Source of the DNA: Phyllobacterium phragmitis
GTDB taxonomy: Bacteria; Pseudomonadota; Alphaproteobacteria; Rhizobiales; Rhizobiaceae
Direction of reading: 5' to 3'
Length of the DNA stretch: 64,000 nucleotides
NCBI RefSeq assembly: GCF_002980495.1
Contig: NZ_PVBR01000020.1
Span: 1-64,000 of the forward strand
Below are positions 16,577-25,085 of this stretch, piece after piece (position 1 is the first letter of the stretch; each line of letters starts with the position of its first letter). Made by a program: the position numbers and the translations under genes. The notes beneath the pieces are model-generated. The model made no database searches. It was not told where the DNA came from and saw only the letters and a list, made by a program, of their open reading frames with translations.

Positions 16577-18001
16577 ATGCTCATCAAACGGGATTTCTAT
16601 ATAAATGGCGAATGGGTTCCTCCTCTCAAAGCCAATGATTTCGAGGTGATCAATCCGGCGACGGAAAAGCCCCTCGCCGTGATCTCGATGGGGACGCCTG
16701 CGGATATCGACCGCGCCGTGGCGGCGGCGAAGAAGGCGTTCGAGACCTATAGCCGGACATCCGTCGAGGAGCGGCTGGCGCTCCTGGAAAAGCTGCTGGC
16801 GATCTATCGGCGGCGCTATGACGAGATGGCGCGAACCATCACGCTGGAGCTTGGTGCGCCGATCACCATGAGCACGCAGCAGCAGGCGGATGTCGGTATC
16901 GGGCATTTGCAGGGCTTCATCGGCGCGCTGAAGAATGTGCCCATGCGCGAGGAATTGCCGAATGGCGATATCGTCGTGCGCGAGCCGATCGGCGTGTGCG
17001 GTCTCATCACGCCGTGGAACTGGCCGATCAACCAGATCGCGCTGAAGGTCATTCCGGCGCTGGCGACGGGAAGCACCTGCGTATTGAAGCCGAGCGAGTT
17101 CACGCCGCTCAATGCAATGCTCTATGCCGAGATGATCGACGAGGCTGGTTTTCCGGCAGGGACTTTCAATCTCGTCAATGGAGATGGCGCGATGGTTGGT
17201 GCTGCTCTATCCAGGCATAAAGACGTCGACATGATGTCGTTTACCGGCTCGACCCGCGCCGGCATCGCGGTCAGCAAGGATGCGGCCGATACGGTCAAGC
17301 GGGTGACGCTGGAGCTTGGCGGCAAGTCGCCGAACATCGTCTTTGGGGATGCCGATCTCGAAGACCGGGTGGCCAGCAGCGTGTTCGAATGCTTCAACAA
17401 TAGCGGCCAGTCATGCGATGCGCCGACGCGTATGCTCGTGCAGCGCTCGGTCTATGACAAGGTGGTGGAAATTGCAGAGGAGGCGGGCAGCACGGCGCGC
17501 GTCGGCAATCCTGAGGAAGAGGGCGACCATATCGGCCCGCTCGTCAGCCATATCCAGTTCGACCGGGTGCAAAAGCTGATTGAGGCTGGAATAGAAGAGG
17601 GCGCACGCGTTGTCGTTGGCGGCGCAGGCAAGCCGGAAGGCTTCGAGACGGGCTATTTCGTTCGCCCGACGATCTTCGCCGATGTCCGCAACGATATGCG
17701 CATCGCCAGGGAGGAGGTTTTCGGCCCGGTCCTGTCACTGATCCCGTTCGATACGGAGGAAGAGGCGATCGCCATTGCCAATGATACGCCTTATGGGCTC
17801 GCAGCCTATGTCCAGACGGGCGACGCGGCGCGCGCCGAAAGGGTGGCTTTGAAGTTGAAAGCCGGCATGGTGCATATCAATGGCGGGCCGCACCGCTATG
17901 GCAGCCCGTTCGGCGGTTACAAGCAGTCAGGCAATGGCCGCGAGGGAGGCAAGTTCGGGCTTGAGGATTTCCTTGAGGTCAAGACCATGCATCGGCCGTG
18001 A
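16577..18001 (+). CDS. NAD(P)-dependent aldehyde dehydrogenase
   Basis: 474 residues, full length. Visible motifs are ITPWNWPINQ (cofactor entrance), FTGSTRAG (Rossmann), ELGGKSPNIV with the general-base Glu, and NNSGQSCDAPTRM containing the catalytic Cys. The start has GAGGGGAGTGTC directly upstream. It ends the M20-GME-ALDH operon. A plausible substrate is an amino- or guanidino-aldehyde, for example 4-guanidinobutanal made by the convergent AruI-like decarboxylase, but this link is inferred from position only. Confidence 0.9.
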   Translation: MLIKRDFYINGEWVPPLKANDFEVINPATEKPLAVISMGTPADIDRAVAAAKKAFETYSRTSVEERLALLEKLLAIYRRRYDEMARTITLELGAPITMSTQQQADVGIGHLQGFIGALKNVPMREELPNGDIVVREPIGVCGLITPWNWPINQIALKVIPALATGSTCVLKPSEFTPLNAMLYAEMIDEAGFPAGTFNLVNGDGAMVGAALSRHKDVDMMSFTGSTRAGIAVSKDAADTVKRVTLELGGKSPNIVFGDADLEDRVASSVFECFNNSGQSCDAPTRMLVQRSVYDKVVEIAEEAGSTARVGNPEEEGDHIGPLVSHIQFDRVQKLIEAGIEEGARVVVGGAGKPEGFETGYFVRPTIFADVRNDMRIAREEVFGPVLSLIPFDTEEEAIAIANDTPYGLAAYVQTGDAARAERVALKLKAGMVHINGGPHRYGSPFGGYKQSGNGREGGKFGLEDFLEVKTMHRP

Positions 18002-18014
18002 GGGGAAGCGCGAG

Positions 18015-18065
18015 GCACCCCCCTCTGCCCGCCCTTCGACAAGCTCAGGAGGGCAGAGGGGGTGC
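18015..18065. repeat. Palindromic repeat/terminator between convergent operons
   Basis: GCACCCCCCTCTGCCC (18015-18030) pairs with GGGCAGAGGGGGTGC (18051-18065), enclosing CCTTCGACAAGCTCAGGAGG. The inner TTCGACAAGCTCAGG string is a very widespread alphaproteobacterial intergenic palindrome. It lies between the stop codons at 18001 and 18120 and could terminate transcription in both directions. Confidence 0.7.
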
Positions 18066-18119
18066 TGTCCCGCCATCGTTTTTATCTCAGCCGAAGACTA
18101 AGTGTTAGAAATCACAAGA

Positions 18120-19706
18120 CTACCCGACCAGTTGCTCGTCGATTTCAAGGAGATACGGCATTCCTCCCGCCTTTGCCTGCAAAAGGGCGGCGGGCAGATC
18201 ATCGAGCTTTGCAAGGCGCTGCGCCTGAATGCCATAGGCTTCGGCGATCTTGAGATAATCCGGCGGGGTGGGGCGCACGCCGACGGGATCGATATCGACA
18301 TCGCGCATGGCGCGCTCGATCTCCTGGTAGCCGCGATTGTTCCAGACGATGAAGATGACCGGTGTATTTTCATCGACCGCCGCGCCGAGTTCTCCGAGCA
18401 CGAACTGGAAACCGCCATCGCCGACAATGCAGAGGGTGGATGTCTGCGGCTGGCCGAGTGCCGCACCGATGGCGGCGGGCGGGCCGAAGCCCAGCGCGCC
18501 GAAACCGGTGGCGGCGTTGAACCAGCCGCCGACGCGGTCATGATCGTAATAGAGATTGCCGGAATAGATGGCCTGGGTGGAGTCGCCGACGATGAGCGAA
18601 TTGGGCAATGTATCGCGCAATATATCGAGAAAGCGCACATGACTTTGCGTTCTCGGTGCGATTTCCGCCCATGCAGCGTCCCTGGTTGTCCGGGCGCGGT
18701 CCGCGCCTGAGCCGGCGTTGCGCCGCTCGGGGAGACGTGCGGCAAGAGCCGTCACCGCTTCCCTTGCCGATGCCTGGATGGGCATGAAGGCGGCATGGCG
18801 GGCGAGTTGTTCTGCGTCGATATCGATGCGGACGAGGCGCTGCAACTTGGGGAAGCCGCCATCGCCGTACATGTCATAGTCGGTCGGCCCCATCTCGGTG
18901 CCGATGGCGATGACGAGATCGCTTTCGGTGAGCAATTTGCGGACGGAACGCAGGCTGGGACTGGCGGGTACGAGCAGGGTATGCGCATGCAGGATGCCGC
19001 GCGCATTGGTCGTCGCCACGACAGGCGCATCGAGTTTTTCCGAGAGGTCCTTCAGGTCCGCCGCCGCAGTCTTCGCGCCGCCGCCGATCAGGATAACCGG
19101 GCGTTCGGCCGTGAGGCAGAGTTCGGTCAGCTCCGCCAGCGCTTCCGGCGATGCCTTAGGGACCGGCGCATCTTCCGGTAATCGCCGGGCATCGGCAAGC
19201 GGCTGCGCCATCACATCGAGCGGGATTTCGATATGAACAGGCCCCGGCCGGCGGGAGGCGAAGAGGGCGAATGCCCGCGCCAGGACGGCCGGCAGTTCAT
19301 CAGGGTTCTCGATCCGGTGCGAGAACATCGCGACCGTCTGCAGCATGGCGCGCTGATCGGGGAGTTCATGCAGGAAACCCATGCCCTTGCCGAGCGTATC
19401 GCGCTCATTGACGCCGGAGATGACCAGCATCGGGACGGAATCGGCGCGCGCCTGCCCCATGGCGGTGATGGTGTTGGCGATGCCCGGCCCGGTGATGACA
19501 AAGGCGACGCCCGGCTTGCCGGTGGCGCGGGCATAGCCATCGGCCATGAAGCCCGCACCCTGCTCGTGGCGTGGGGTGATGTGGCGGATTTTCGAGGCGG
19601 CTAGGCCGCGATAGAGCTCGATCGTGTGAACGCCGGGGATGCCGAAAACCGTATCGACATCATAGGCCTCCAGCAGATGGACGAGGGCTTCACCTGTCGT
19701 GGTCAT
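18120..19706 (-). CDS. aruI: Thiamine-diphosphate decarboxylase, AruI-like (2-ketoarginine decarboxylase)
   Basis: 528 residues of the acetolactate-synthase fold. The opening TGEALVHLL..DTVFGIPGVHTIELYRGL and PRHEQGAGFMADGYAR (with the ThDP-activating Glu) closely resemble Pseudomonas AruI, 5-guanidino-2-oxopentanoate decarboxylase. The ThDP/Mg site near residue 430 is GDGGFQF followed by NNRG. AruI converts 2-ketoarginine to 4-guanidinobutanal in the arginine transaminase pathway. The gene overlaps the AruH-like transaminase by ATGA, which strongly supports the assignment. Other pyruvate-decarboxylase-like activities remain possible. Confidence 0.75.
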   Translation of the reverse strand: MTTTGEALVHLLEAYDVDTVFGIPGVHTIELYRGLAASKIRHITPRHEQGAGFMADGYARATGKPGVAFVITGPGIANTITAMGQARADSVPMLVISGVNERDTLGKGMGFLHELPDQRAMLQTVAMFSHRIENPDELPAVLARAFALFASRRPGPVHIEIPLDVMAQPLADARRLPEDAPVPKASPEALAELTELCLTAERPVILIGGGAKTAAADLKDLSEKLDAPVVATTNARGILHAHTLLVPASPSLRSVRKLLTESDLVIAIGTEMGPTDYDMYGDGGFPKLQRLVRIDIDAEQLARHAAFMPIQASAREAVTALAARLPERRNAGSGADRARTTRDAAWAEIAPRTQSHVRFLDILRDTLPNSLIVGDSTQAIYSGNLYYDHDRVGGWFNAATGFGALGFGPPAAIGAALGQPQTSTLCIVGDGGFQFVLGELGAAVDENTPVIFIVWNNRGYQEIERAMRDVDIDPVGVRPTPPDYLKIAEAYGIQAQRLAKLDDLPAALLQAKAGGMPYLLEIDEQLVG

Positions 19707-20893
19707 GCGTATTTCCGTTGCTGGAGGCGGGATGCGAGGCGCACGATGCCGGCGCAGGCGGCATCGATCTTGTCGTCGGCGACGCTGAGGCTGAGGCGCA
19801 GATAGCCCGACAGGTTTTCTCCAAAGGATTCGCCGGGCATGACGGCAACGTGCTCCTCCTCAAGCAGCCGCATGGCGAACGCGTCGCCGGTAAGGCCGGT
19901 CGCGCGGATATCGGCGAGAATGAACATGCCCGCCTGCGGCACCTTGCAGACAATGCCCGCGATACCGTTCAGCCGCTCGGAGATGCGCTCAGCGCGGCGC
20001 AGATAATTCTCGTGCATCGTGGCCGCTGCCGCTGACGGCCTGCCGAGGGCATAGGCCGTCATGTCGGCGATGAAGGGCTGAACACCGAACAGCATGGATT
20101 CCGAGAGCGGCAGCAGCCGCTGCGTGAACGCCTTCGGCCCGACGCACCAGCCGCTGCGAAAGCCCGGAGCGGCATGGGATTTGGAAATCGAGGACACGGC
20201 GATCGTGCGGTCGGCCAGATCAGGAAGATCGAGCGGCGAGGTGAATTTTCCGTCGAAGATCAGGAGTTCGTAGACTTCGTCGGAGACGATCCAGAGATCG
20301 TGCTTGCGGCAGACTTCGCCGATTTCCGCCAGTTCCTTTTTACCGAGCACGGCGCCTGTCGGGTTGTGCGGCGTGTTGAGAAGCAGCACCCTGGCTTTCG
20401 GTGTGATGACTTTCTCAAGATCGGCGGCCTGCATCCGGAAACCGTTTTCGGGATGCAGTGGCACAGAAATGCGGGTAGCGCCTGTGGCGCGGATGACGCC
20501 GTCATAGGTGGCGTAGAGCGGATCGCCGGTGATGATTTCATCGCCGCCTTCGGCAAGGCCGAGCATGACGATCGACAATGCCGTCTGCGTTCCGGGAAAG
20601 CACATGACATTCTCAGGCGTGATCGGCCTGCCGGTCCGTTCGCTATATTTGGCGGCAAGGGCGGCAAGGACGCCGGGCTCGCCGCGACCGTTGGAATAGC
20701 CGGTCCGGCCGGCGCGCATCGCCCTGTCAGCTACATCGATCATGTCGGAGGGCGTCGGAATATCAGGTTCGCCGATCGTCAGTTCGATGATTTCGGCTCC
20801 GGCCTGCCGCATCTCGCGTGCGCGGATGTGGACGGCCCATTTATCCGACCCCAATCCGGCCAGACGGTTGGTAACGGATGCATAGCGCATCAT
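19703..20893 (-). CDS. aruH: Class I/II PLP aminotransferase, AruH-like (arginine:pyruvate transaminase)
   Basis: 396 residues, fold-type I. Motifs: TIGEPDIPTP, NTPHNPTGAVL, SDEVYELLIFDG and SSISKSHAAPGFRSGW with the PLP lysine in SKS. Overall pattern and partner gene match arginine:pyruvate transaminase AruH, which makes 2-ketoarginine. It starts at 20893 overlapping the TetR gene by ATGA (a second ATG follows at once), with GGAGG 7 bases upstream. Broad aspartate/alanine transaminases share these motifs, so substrate identity rests mainly on the coupled AruI-like gene. Confidence 0.75.
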   Translation of the reverse strand: MMRYASVTNRLAGLGSDKWAVHIRAREMRQAGAEIIELTIGEPDIPTPSDMIDVADRAMRAGRTGYSNGRGEPGVLAALAAKYSERTGRPITPENVMCFPGTQTALSIVMLGLAEGGDEIITGDPLYATYDGVIRATGATRISVPLHPENGFRMQAADLEKVITPKARVLLLNTPHNPTGAVLGKKELAEIGEVCRKHDLWIVSDEVYELLIFDGKFTSPLDLPDLADRTIAVSSISKSHAAPGFRSGWCVGPKAFTQRLLPLSESMLFGVQPFIADMTAYALGRPSAAAATMHENYLRRAERISERLNGIAGIVCKVPQAGMFILADIRATGLTGDAFAMRLLEEEHVAVMPGESFGENLSGYLRLSLSVADDKIDAACAGIVRLASRLQQRKYA

Positions 20894-21546
20894 GCTGCGC
20901 CTCCTTCGATTTGCAGGGAAACTCCAAGAACGGCCTCTATGGCCGAGACGCCTGTCACCGCCAATTCGCCCTTGGCGAACATATCGCCGGCAAGGCAGCC
21001 TTCCAGCCAGAGGCCATCGATGATCGCGTTGACCGCGATTGCATGGCGGCGGGTGTGGTGTGGTTCAGCCGGCTTGCCGGCGGCTATCAATGCTTCGCGA
21101 ATGAGGATTTCCAATTCATCGCGGAAGCGGAGATATCCGTCGCGATGCGCTGCCGCCATAATGGGATCGGCATGGACGAGCGCGATGAAGCCGGCCCAAA
21201 GCGAGAGATTGTGCGGATCCATGATGGGCTGGCCAAGATTGGCGGTGACGAATGCGGAAAGCCGCGCCCGCCCATCATCGGCGGCGTTTTTCAAGGCGTC
21301 GCCCGCCTGAACCGTCATGCGATCCATGACGGCCCGGTAGGCGGCGCTGATCAGATCATCCTTGGTTGGAAAATAATAGCGGATCAGGCCGGGGGTTACA
21401 TCGGCGCGCAGGGCGATCTCGCGTATGGTCGCGCCGGCAAGCCCGCTTTCGGCGACACATTCCAGCGTCGCCGCGATCAGATCCTCGCGCCGCTTGTCCT
21501 CGCCCGCGCGGCGGAAGCTCTTGCGTGTGGCGATCTGTTCGGTCAT
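20890..21546 (-). CDS. TetR-family transcriptional regulator (BetI-like)
   Basis: 218 residues. N-terminal helix-turn-helix: REDLIAATLECVAESGLAGA then IREIALRADVTPGLIRYYFP (about 20-60); the GLIRYYFPTKDDL segment is typical of BetI-type repressors. The C-terminal ligand domain has a BetI-like pattern (WAGFIALVHADP). It is embedded in the operon between the GME hydrolase and the transaminase with ATGA overlaps on both sides, so it is co-translated with the genes it probably represses. A BetI-box-like sequence at 22495-22514 in the promoter region is a candidate operator. Confidence 0.88.
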   Translation of the reverse strand: MTEQIATRKSFRRAGEDKRREDLIAATLECVAESGLAGATIREIALRADVTPGLIRYYFPTKDDLISAAYRAVMDRMTVQAGDALKNAADDGRARLSAFVTANLGQPIMDPHNLSLWAGFIALVHADPIMAAAHRDGYLRFRDELEILIREALIAAGKPAEPHHTRRHAIAVNAIIDGLWLEGCLAGDMFAKGELAVTGVSAIEAVLGVSLQIEGGAA

Positions 21547-22415
21547 TGCCGCCAGACCGGACGCGTCAGACAGGTCGGGCCGCCCTCACAGGCGATGCAC
21601 AACGCGTCCGCCTCGAAAGTTGAAACTGTGCATCCCGCAGCTTCCATGGCGGCCTTGGTTCCCTCGAAACCGGCAACGGCGATGATTTCATAGGGCATGG
21701 TCGGCAGCACGTTGAGATTGAGCCCGTTGCTGGCGGCGAATTCGTCCTCCGGCGCCGCAACCATGCGGATGCCGCGCTCCTTCAACAATTGATAGAAGGC
21801 GGCGGGGAGGAGGGGCATATGGACCAGCGCCAGCTTTTCCGCCAAGGGTGAAATGACGGACATGAGATGCAGGCAGGCGTCTTCGCCATGCCAGAGCGGC
21901 AAATCGAAACCAAGCACCGTGACGCCGAGCGGCGCCAGGATCGCAGCCAGTTGTTCGATCCCGGCCTGGTTGGTGCGCACGCCGCGACCGACCGCCAGGG
22001 TCTTGTCATCGACCCAGACGCAATCGCCGCCTTCGACAGTACCTGGCGCTTCGATGCGGCCAAGAACCGGAACATCCATCTGTCTGTAGGTTTCGTGATG
22101 CAGATCCGGCTCGTCCTGACGCAAGCGCTTGCCCATGCGCAGGAGGATCGCTCCCTCATTGGTAACCAGGGACGGATCATGGGTGAAGATCGAATCGGCG
22201 AGGCCGTCATTGCCGTCGCGGATCCAGGTGATCTCGGCGCCGGAGCGTGCGACGAGATCGGCAAAGACGCTGTGTTGCTGCGATGCTTTGTGCGGATCGA
22301 ATTGCGATCCATAGTGCCAAATATCAGGCTCCGCCCCCGCCATGACGCGGTCCGGCATGCGCATGATGACGCGTTTGAGGGGAAGGGCCATCGACTGGGA
22401 ACCGAATGCGGTCAT
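21543..22415 (-). CDS. Dimethylargininase-like GME hydrolase (DDAH/arginine deiminase related)
   Basis: 290 residues. Catalytic residues of the guanidino-modifying superfamily are in place: THDPSLV with Asp80, TVEGGD with Glu128/Asp131, LHLMS with His183, and EGGPTCLTRP with Cys282 close to the C-terminus. The small size and terminal GGPTCLTRP pattern fit dimethylargininase (DDAH), which converts methylated arginines to citrulline and methylamines, better than 400-residue arginine deiminases. First gene of a four-gene overlapping operon with TetR, AruH-like and AruI-like proteins. No signal peptide. Only a weak ribosome-binding site precedes the ATG at 22415. Confidence 0.78.
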   Translation of the reverse strand: MTAFGSQSMALPLKRVIMRMPDRVMAGAEPDIWHYGSQFDPHKASQQHSVFADLVARSGAEITWIRDGNDGLADSIFTHDPSLVTNEGAILLRMGKRLRQDEPDLHHETYRQMDVPVLGRIEAPGTVEGGDCVWVDDKTLAVGRGVRTNQAGIEQLAAILAPLGVTVLGFDLPLWHGEDACLHLMSVISPLAEKLALVHMPLLPAAFYQLLKERGIRMVAAPEDEFAASNGLNLNVLPTMPYEIIAVAGFEGTKAAMEAAGCTVSTFEADALCIACEGGPTCLTRPVWRQ

Positions 22416-22589
22416 ATTTCGTGCTCACTCGAGAAAATGATAATGGGCAGTATTTATACGCTTGCATAATTACAGCGCAAGTGGTGTGATGCGGTTAAAT
22501 TGGACAATCAAATTCCATGCTGACAAAAGAGGCGGAGCGAGCGACGTCATGATCAATCGTGCGAAATTATCACAGATGGGCAGTGTGGA
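22416..22589. promoter_or_regulatory. Divergent promoter region with BetI-like operator candidate
   Basis: 174 bases separate the divergent GME/TetR/aruH/aruI operon and the ABC importer. At 22495-22514 lies TTAAATTGGACAATCAAATT, which on the minus strand reads AATTTGATTGTCCAATTTAA. It is roughly palindromic and similar to BetI boxes (TTGATTGGAC...TTCAAT). TTTATACGCTTGCATAAT at about 22454-22470 resembles a sigma-70 promoter. Both promoters could be controlled by the operon's own TetR protein. Confidence 0.45.
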
Positions 22590-23414
22590 ATGACGGCGTC
22601 TCCGGCCGCAGCCGTTTCAACGGATACACTCCATCCGATAACGACTGAACGGGCCGAAGCCATCCATGTCTGGAACCTGCACAAGCGGTTCGGAGACCTC
22701 GAAGTCCTTAGAGGTGTTTCCCTGGAGGCGCGAGACGGCGATGTCGTTGCGCTCATCGGTGGCAGCGGTTCGGGAAAATCGACATTCCTCAGATGCATCA
22801 ATTTCCTCGAAAACCCGACCAGCGGCGTCATCCGCATCAATGGCGAAGATGTGCGGATGATCAGCGACGGCGCAGGCGGTCAATATCCGACCGATCGCCG
22901 CCAGATCGAGCGCCTTCGCAGCCGCCTCGGCATGGTCTTCCAGAATTTCAATCTGTGGCATCATATGACGCTGATCCAGAACGTCATCGAAGTGCCCATT
23001 CATGTCCTGGGCATGAAGCGCGACGAGGCCATTGCGATCGGCGAGCAACTGCTCGAGCGGGTGGGGCTTTCCGAAAAGCGCGACGTCTATCCCGCCTATC
23101 TCTCGGGCGGGCAGCAGCAGCGCGGCGCCATTGCGCGGGCGCTGGCCATCCAGCCACGCGTCATGCTGTTCGATGAACCCACGTCGGCGCTCGATCCCGA
23201 ACTCGTCGGCGAGGTTCTGAAAGTCATTGCCGATCTCGCCAAAGAGGGGCGGACGATGCTGCTCGTCACCCATGAGATGAAGTTCGCCCGCGAGGTGGCG
23301 AGTCATGTGATATATCTGCACAACGGCATCGTCGAGGAAGAGGGGCGGCCGGAAGAACTGTTCGGATCGCCGAAATCCGAACGTTTGAAGCAGTTTATCC
23401 GCACGGTTTCATGA
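22590..23414 (+). CDS. Polar amino-acid ABC transporter ATP-binding protein (HisP/OccP type)
   Basis: 274 residues. Walker A is GGSGSGKST (57-65), the Q-loop VFQNFNLW is near 115, the signature LSGGQQQRGAIARAL near 165, and Walker B VMLFDEPTSALDPE follows. The variable N-terminal 25 residues precede the conserved IHVWNLHKRFG start, so the true start could be slightly downstream. It belongs to the PAAT family, whose Rhizobiales members import arginine, octopine, nopaline and histidine. First gene of ATPase, binding protein and two permeases, divergent from the guanidino-catabolic operon. Confidence 0.92.
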   Translation: MTASPAAAVSTDTLHPITTERAEAIHVWNLHKRFGDLEVLRGVSLEARDGDVVALIGGSGSGKSTFLRCINFLENPTSGVIRINGEDVRMISDGAGGQYPTDRRQIERLRSRLGMVFQNFNLWHHMTLIQNVIEVPIHVLGMKRDEAIAIGEQLLERVGLSEKRDVYPAYLSGGQQQRGAIARALAIQPRVMLFDEPTSALDPELVGEVLKVIADLAKEGRTMLLVTHEMKFAREVASHVIYLHNGIVEEEGRPEELFGSPKSERLKQFIRTVS

Positions 23415-23470
23415 GCGATCTGAAAAACAGGGAACAATCCCGGGGAACGAATGAAAAAAAGGAGATGAGA

Positions 23471-24253
23471 ATGAAGACACTTTTGAAAATGGCGGTTGCC
23501 GCCATCGCGCTGGCCGCGGCTGGAATGGGAGCTGCAAGCGCTGAAACGATCAAGGTGGGCATCGCCGCCGAGCCGTACCCGCCCTTCGCTTCGCCCGATG
23601 CGTCGGGCAAATGGCAGGGCTGGGAAGTGGAGATCGCCACGGCGATCTGCGAGCAGGCGAAGCTCGATTGCGTCATCACGCCGGTTTCGTGGGACGGTAT
23701 CATCCCGGCATTGCTGACGAAGAAGATCGACATCATCACGGCGTCCATGTCGATCACCGACGAACGCAAGAAGACGATCGATTTCTCGGATAAATATTAC
23801 AACACGCCGACGGTGATCCTCGGCTCCAGGGATGTGGAGATGGAGGCGACGCCCGAGGGCTTGAAGGGCAAGATCCTCGGCGTGCAGGTTTCGACGATCC
23901 ATCAGGTCTATGCCAAGAAATATTTCGGCGACACAGCCGCCGAAATCAAGGAATACCAGACCCAGGACGAAGCCAACCAGGATCTGGCCGCCGGGCGCAT
24001 CGATGCGACGCAGGCGGACTCGCTGGCGCTCGAAACCTTCGCCGAAACGGATGCCGGCAAGGCCTGCTGCGAGATCAAGGGGAGGGTGGCCGATGATGTC
24101 GAAATCCTCGGGCCGGGCGTCGGCGTGGGCATGCGCAAGGGCGAAACCGAGCTGAAGGAAAAGATCAACGCCGCCATCAAGGACATCCGTGAAAACGGCA
24201 AATATGACGCGATATCCAAGAAGTATTTCACCTTCGATATCTATGGCGGCTGA
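23471..24253 (+). CDS. Polar amino-acid ABC transporter substrate-binding protein
   Basis: 260 residues from the ATG at 23471, with AAAGGAGATGAGA upstream; the longer frame begins inside the ATPase gene. A Sec signal peptide (KTLLKMAVAAIALAAAG..ASA) precedes ETIKVGIAAEPYPPF, the standard opening of lysine/arginine/ornithine-type binding proteins (family 3). SMSITDERKKTIDFSDKYY is the family's second signature. Two adjacent cysteines (KACCEI) near residue 200 fall where related arginine-binding proteins often carry a single Cys. The likely ligand is arginine or a guanidino/N-methylated derivative. Confidence 0.9.
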   Translation: MKTLLKMAVAAIALAAAGMGAASAETIKVGIAAEPYPPFASPDASGKWQGWEVEIATAICEQAKLDCVITPVSWDGIIPALLTKKIDIITASMSITDERKKTIDFSDKYYNTPTVILGSRDVEMEATPEGLKGKILGVQVSTIHQVYAKKYFGDTAAEIKEYQTQDEANQDLAAGRIDATQADSLALETFAETDAGKACCEIKGRVADDVEILGPGVGVGMRKGETELKEKINAAIKDIRENGKYDAISKKYFTFDIYGG

Positions 24254-24260
24254 GGCCGCG

Positions 24261-24286
24261 CCGGAGGAAGGAGAAACGTCCTCCGG
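24261..24286 (+). terminator. Stem-loop after the binding-protein gene (attenuator)
   Basis: CCGGAGGA (24261-24268) pairs with TCCTCCGG (24279-24286) and is followed by TATTTC. Such hairpins commonly stabilise or partially terminate the transcript after the binding protein, giving it higher expression than the downstream permeases. Confidence 0.55.
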
Positions 24287-24333
24287 TATTTCATCGTCTG
24301 GCGTTCATTTATAACCCGTGAAACGAGAACGGC

Positions 24334-25083
24334 TTGGCCGACGCATCGATTTTTCCCGCCGCTATTTCCGGCATGTTCGAGCTACTTTCCCCCGTGCCGC
24401 CGGGCTGGGGCGGCAATCTCTTGCGCGGGCTGGCGAACTCGCTGCAGATCGCGCTTGGTGCGTTCGGTCTCGGCCTGGTGATCGGCACGTTCGGCGCCTA
24501 TGGCAAGCTTTATGGCGGGCCGGTCATCCGGGATCTCCTGGCGATCTACACCACGATCGTGCGCGCGGTTCCCGAGCTCGTGCTGATCCTGCTGCTCTAT
24601 TATGCGGGAACCGACCTGATCAATCGCATCCTCGAAGCCATGGGATATACGCCCATCAATATCAGCGGTCTCGTTGCGGGTATTGTCGTGCTCGGCTTCG
24701 TCCAGGGAGCGTATGGAACCGAAGTGTTGCGCGGCGCGATCAAGGCGATCCCGCAGGGCGAAATAGAGGCCGCGCGCGCCTATGGCATGTCGCCCGGCAT
24801 CATGATGCGGCGCATCACATTGCCCGCCATGCTGCCACATGCATTGCCGGGGCTTGCCAATCTCTGGCTGATCGCGACGAAGGATACGGCCTTGCTCGCC
24901 GTCGTCGGCTTCAGCGAGCTGACGCTTGAAACCCGGCAGGCGGCGGGCGCGACCAAGGCCTATTTCCTGTTCTACATGGCGGCAGGCCTGCTTTATCTCC
25001 TGGTTACGCTGTTTTCCAACGCGATCGTTGCCAGGGTGGAAAAATGGGCGCGGCGCGGCATGCCTTCCCTAAGGGAGGCGTGA
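24334..25083 (+). CDS. Polar amino-acid ABC transporter permease (HisQ type)
   Basis: 249 residues with about five membrane helices. It contains the PAAT permease motif ITLPAMLPHALPGLANLWL and the EAA-loop segment GEIEAARAYGMSPG. The frame opens at a TTG (24334) after GAGAACGGC; an ATG at 24373 (MFELLSP) is an alternative start. It overlaps the next permease region closely and both follow the same binding protein. Confidence 0.9.
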   Translation: MADASIFPAAISGMFELLSPVPPGWGGNLLRGLANSLQIALGAFGLGLVIGTFGAYGKLYGGPVIRDLLAIYTTIVRAVPELVLILLLYYAGTDLINRILEAMGYTPINISGLVAGIVVLGFVQGAYGTEVLRGAIKAIPQGEIEAARAYGMSPGIMMRRITLPAMLPHALPGLANLWLIATKDTALLAVVGFSELTLETRQAAGATKAYFLFYMAAGLLYLLVTLFSNAIVARVEKWARRGMPSLREA

Positions 25084-25085
25084 GC

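Noticed and set aside
20174-21310. 378-codon plus-strand frame across the transaminase and TetR genes
   Set aside because: Overlaps two well supported minus-strand genes and has no domain similarity.
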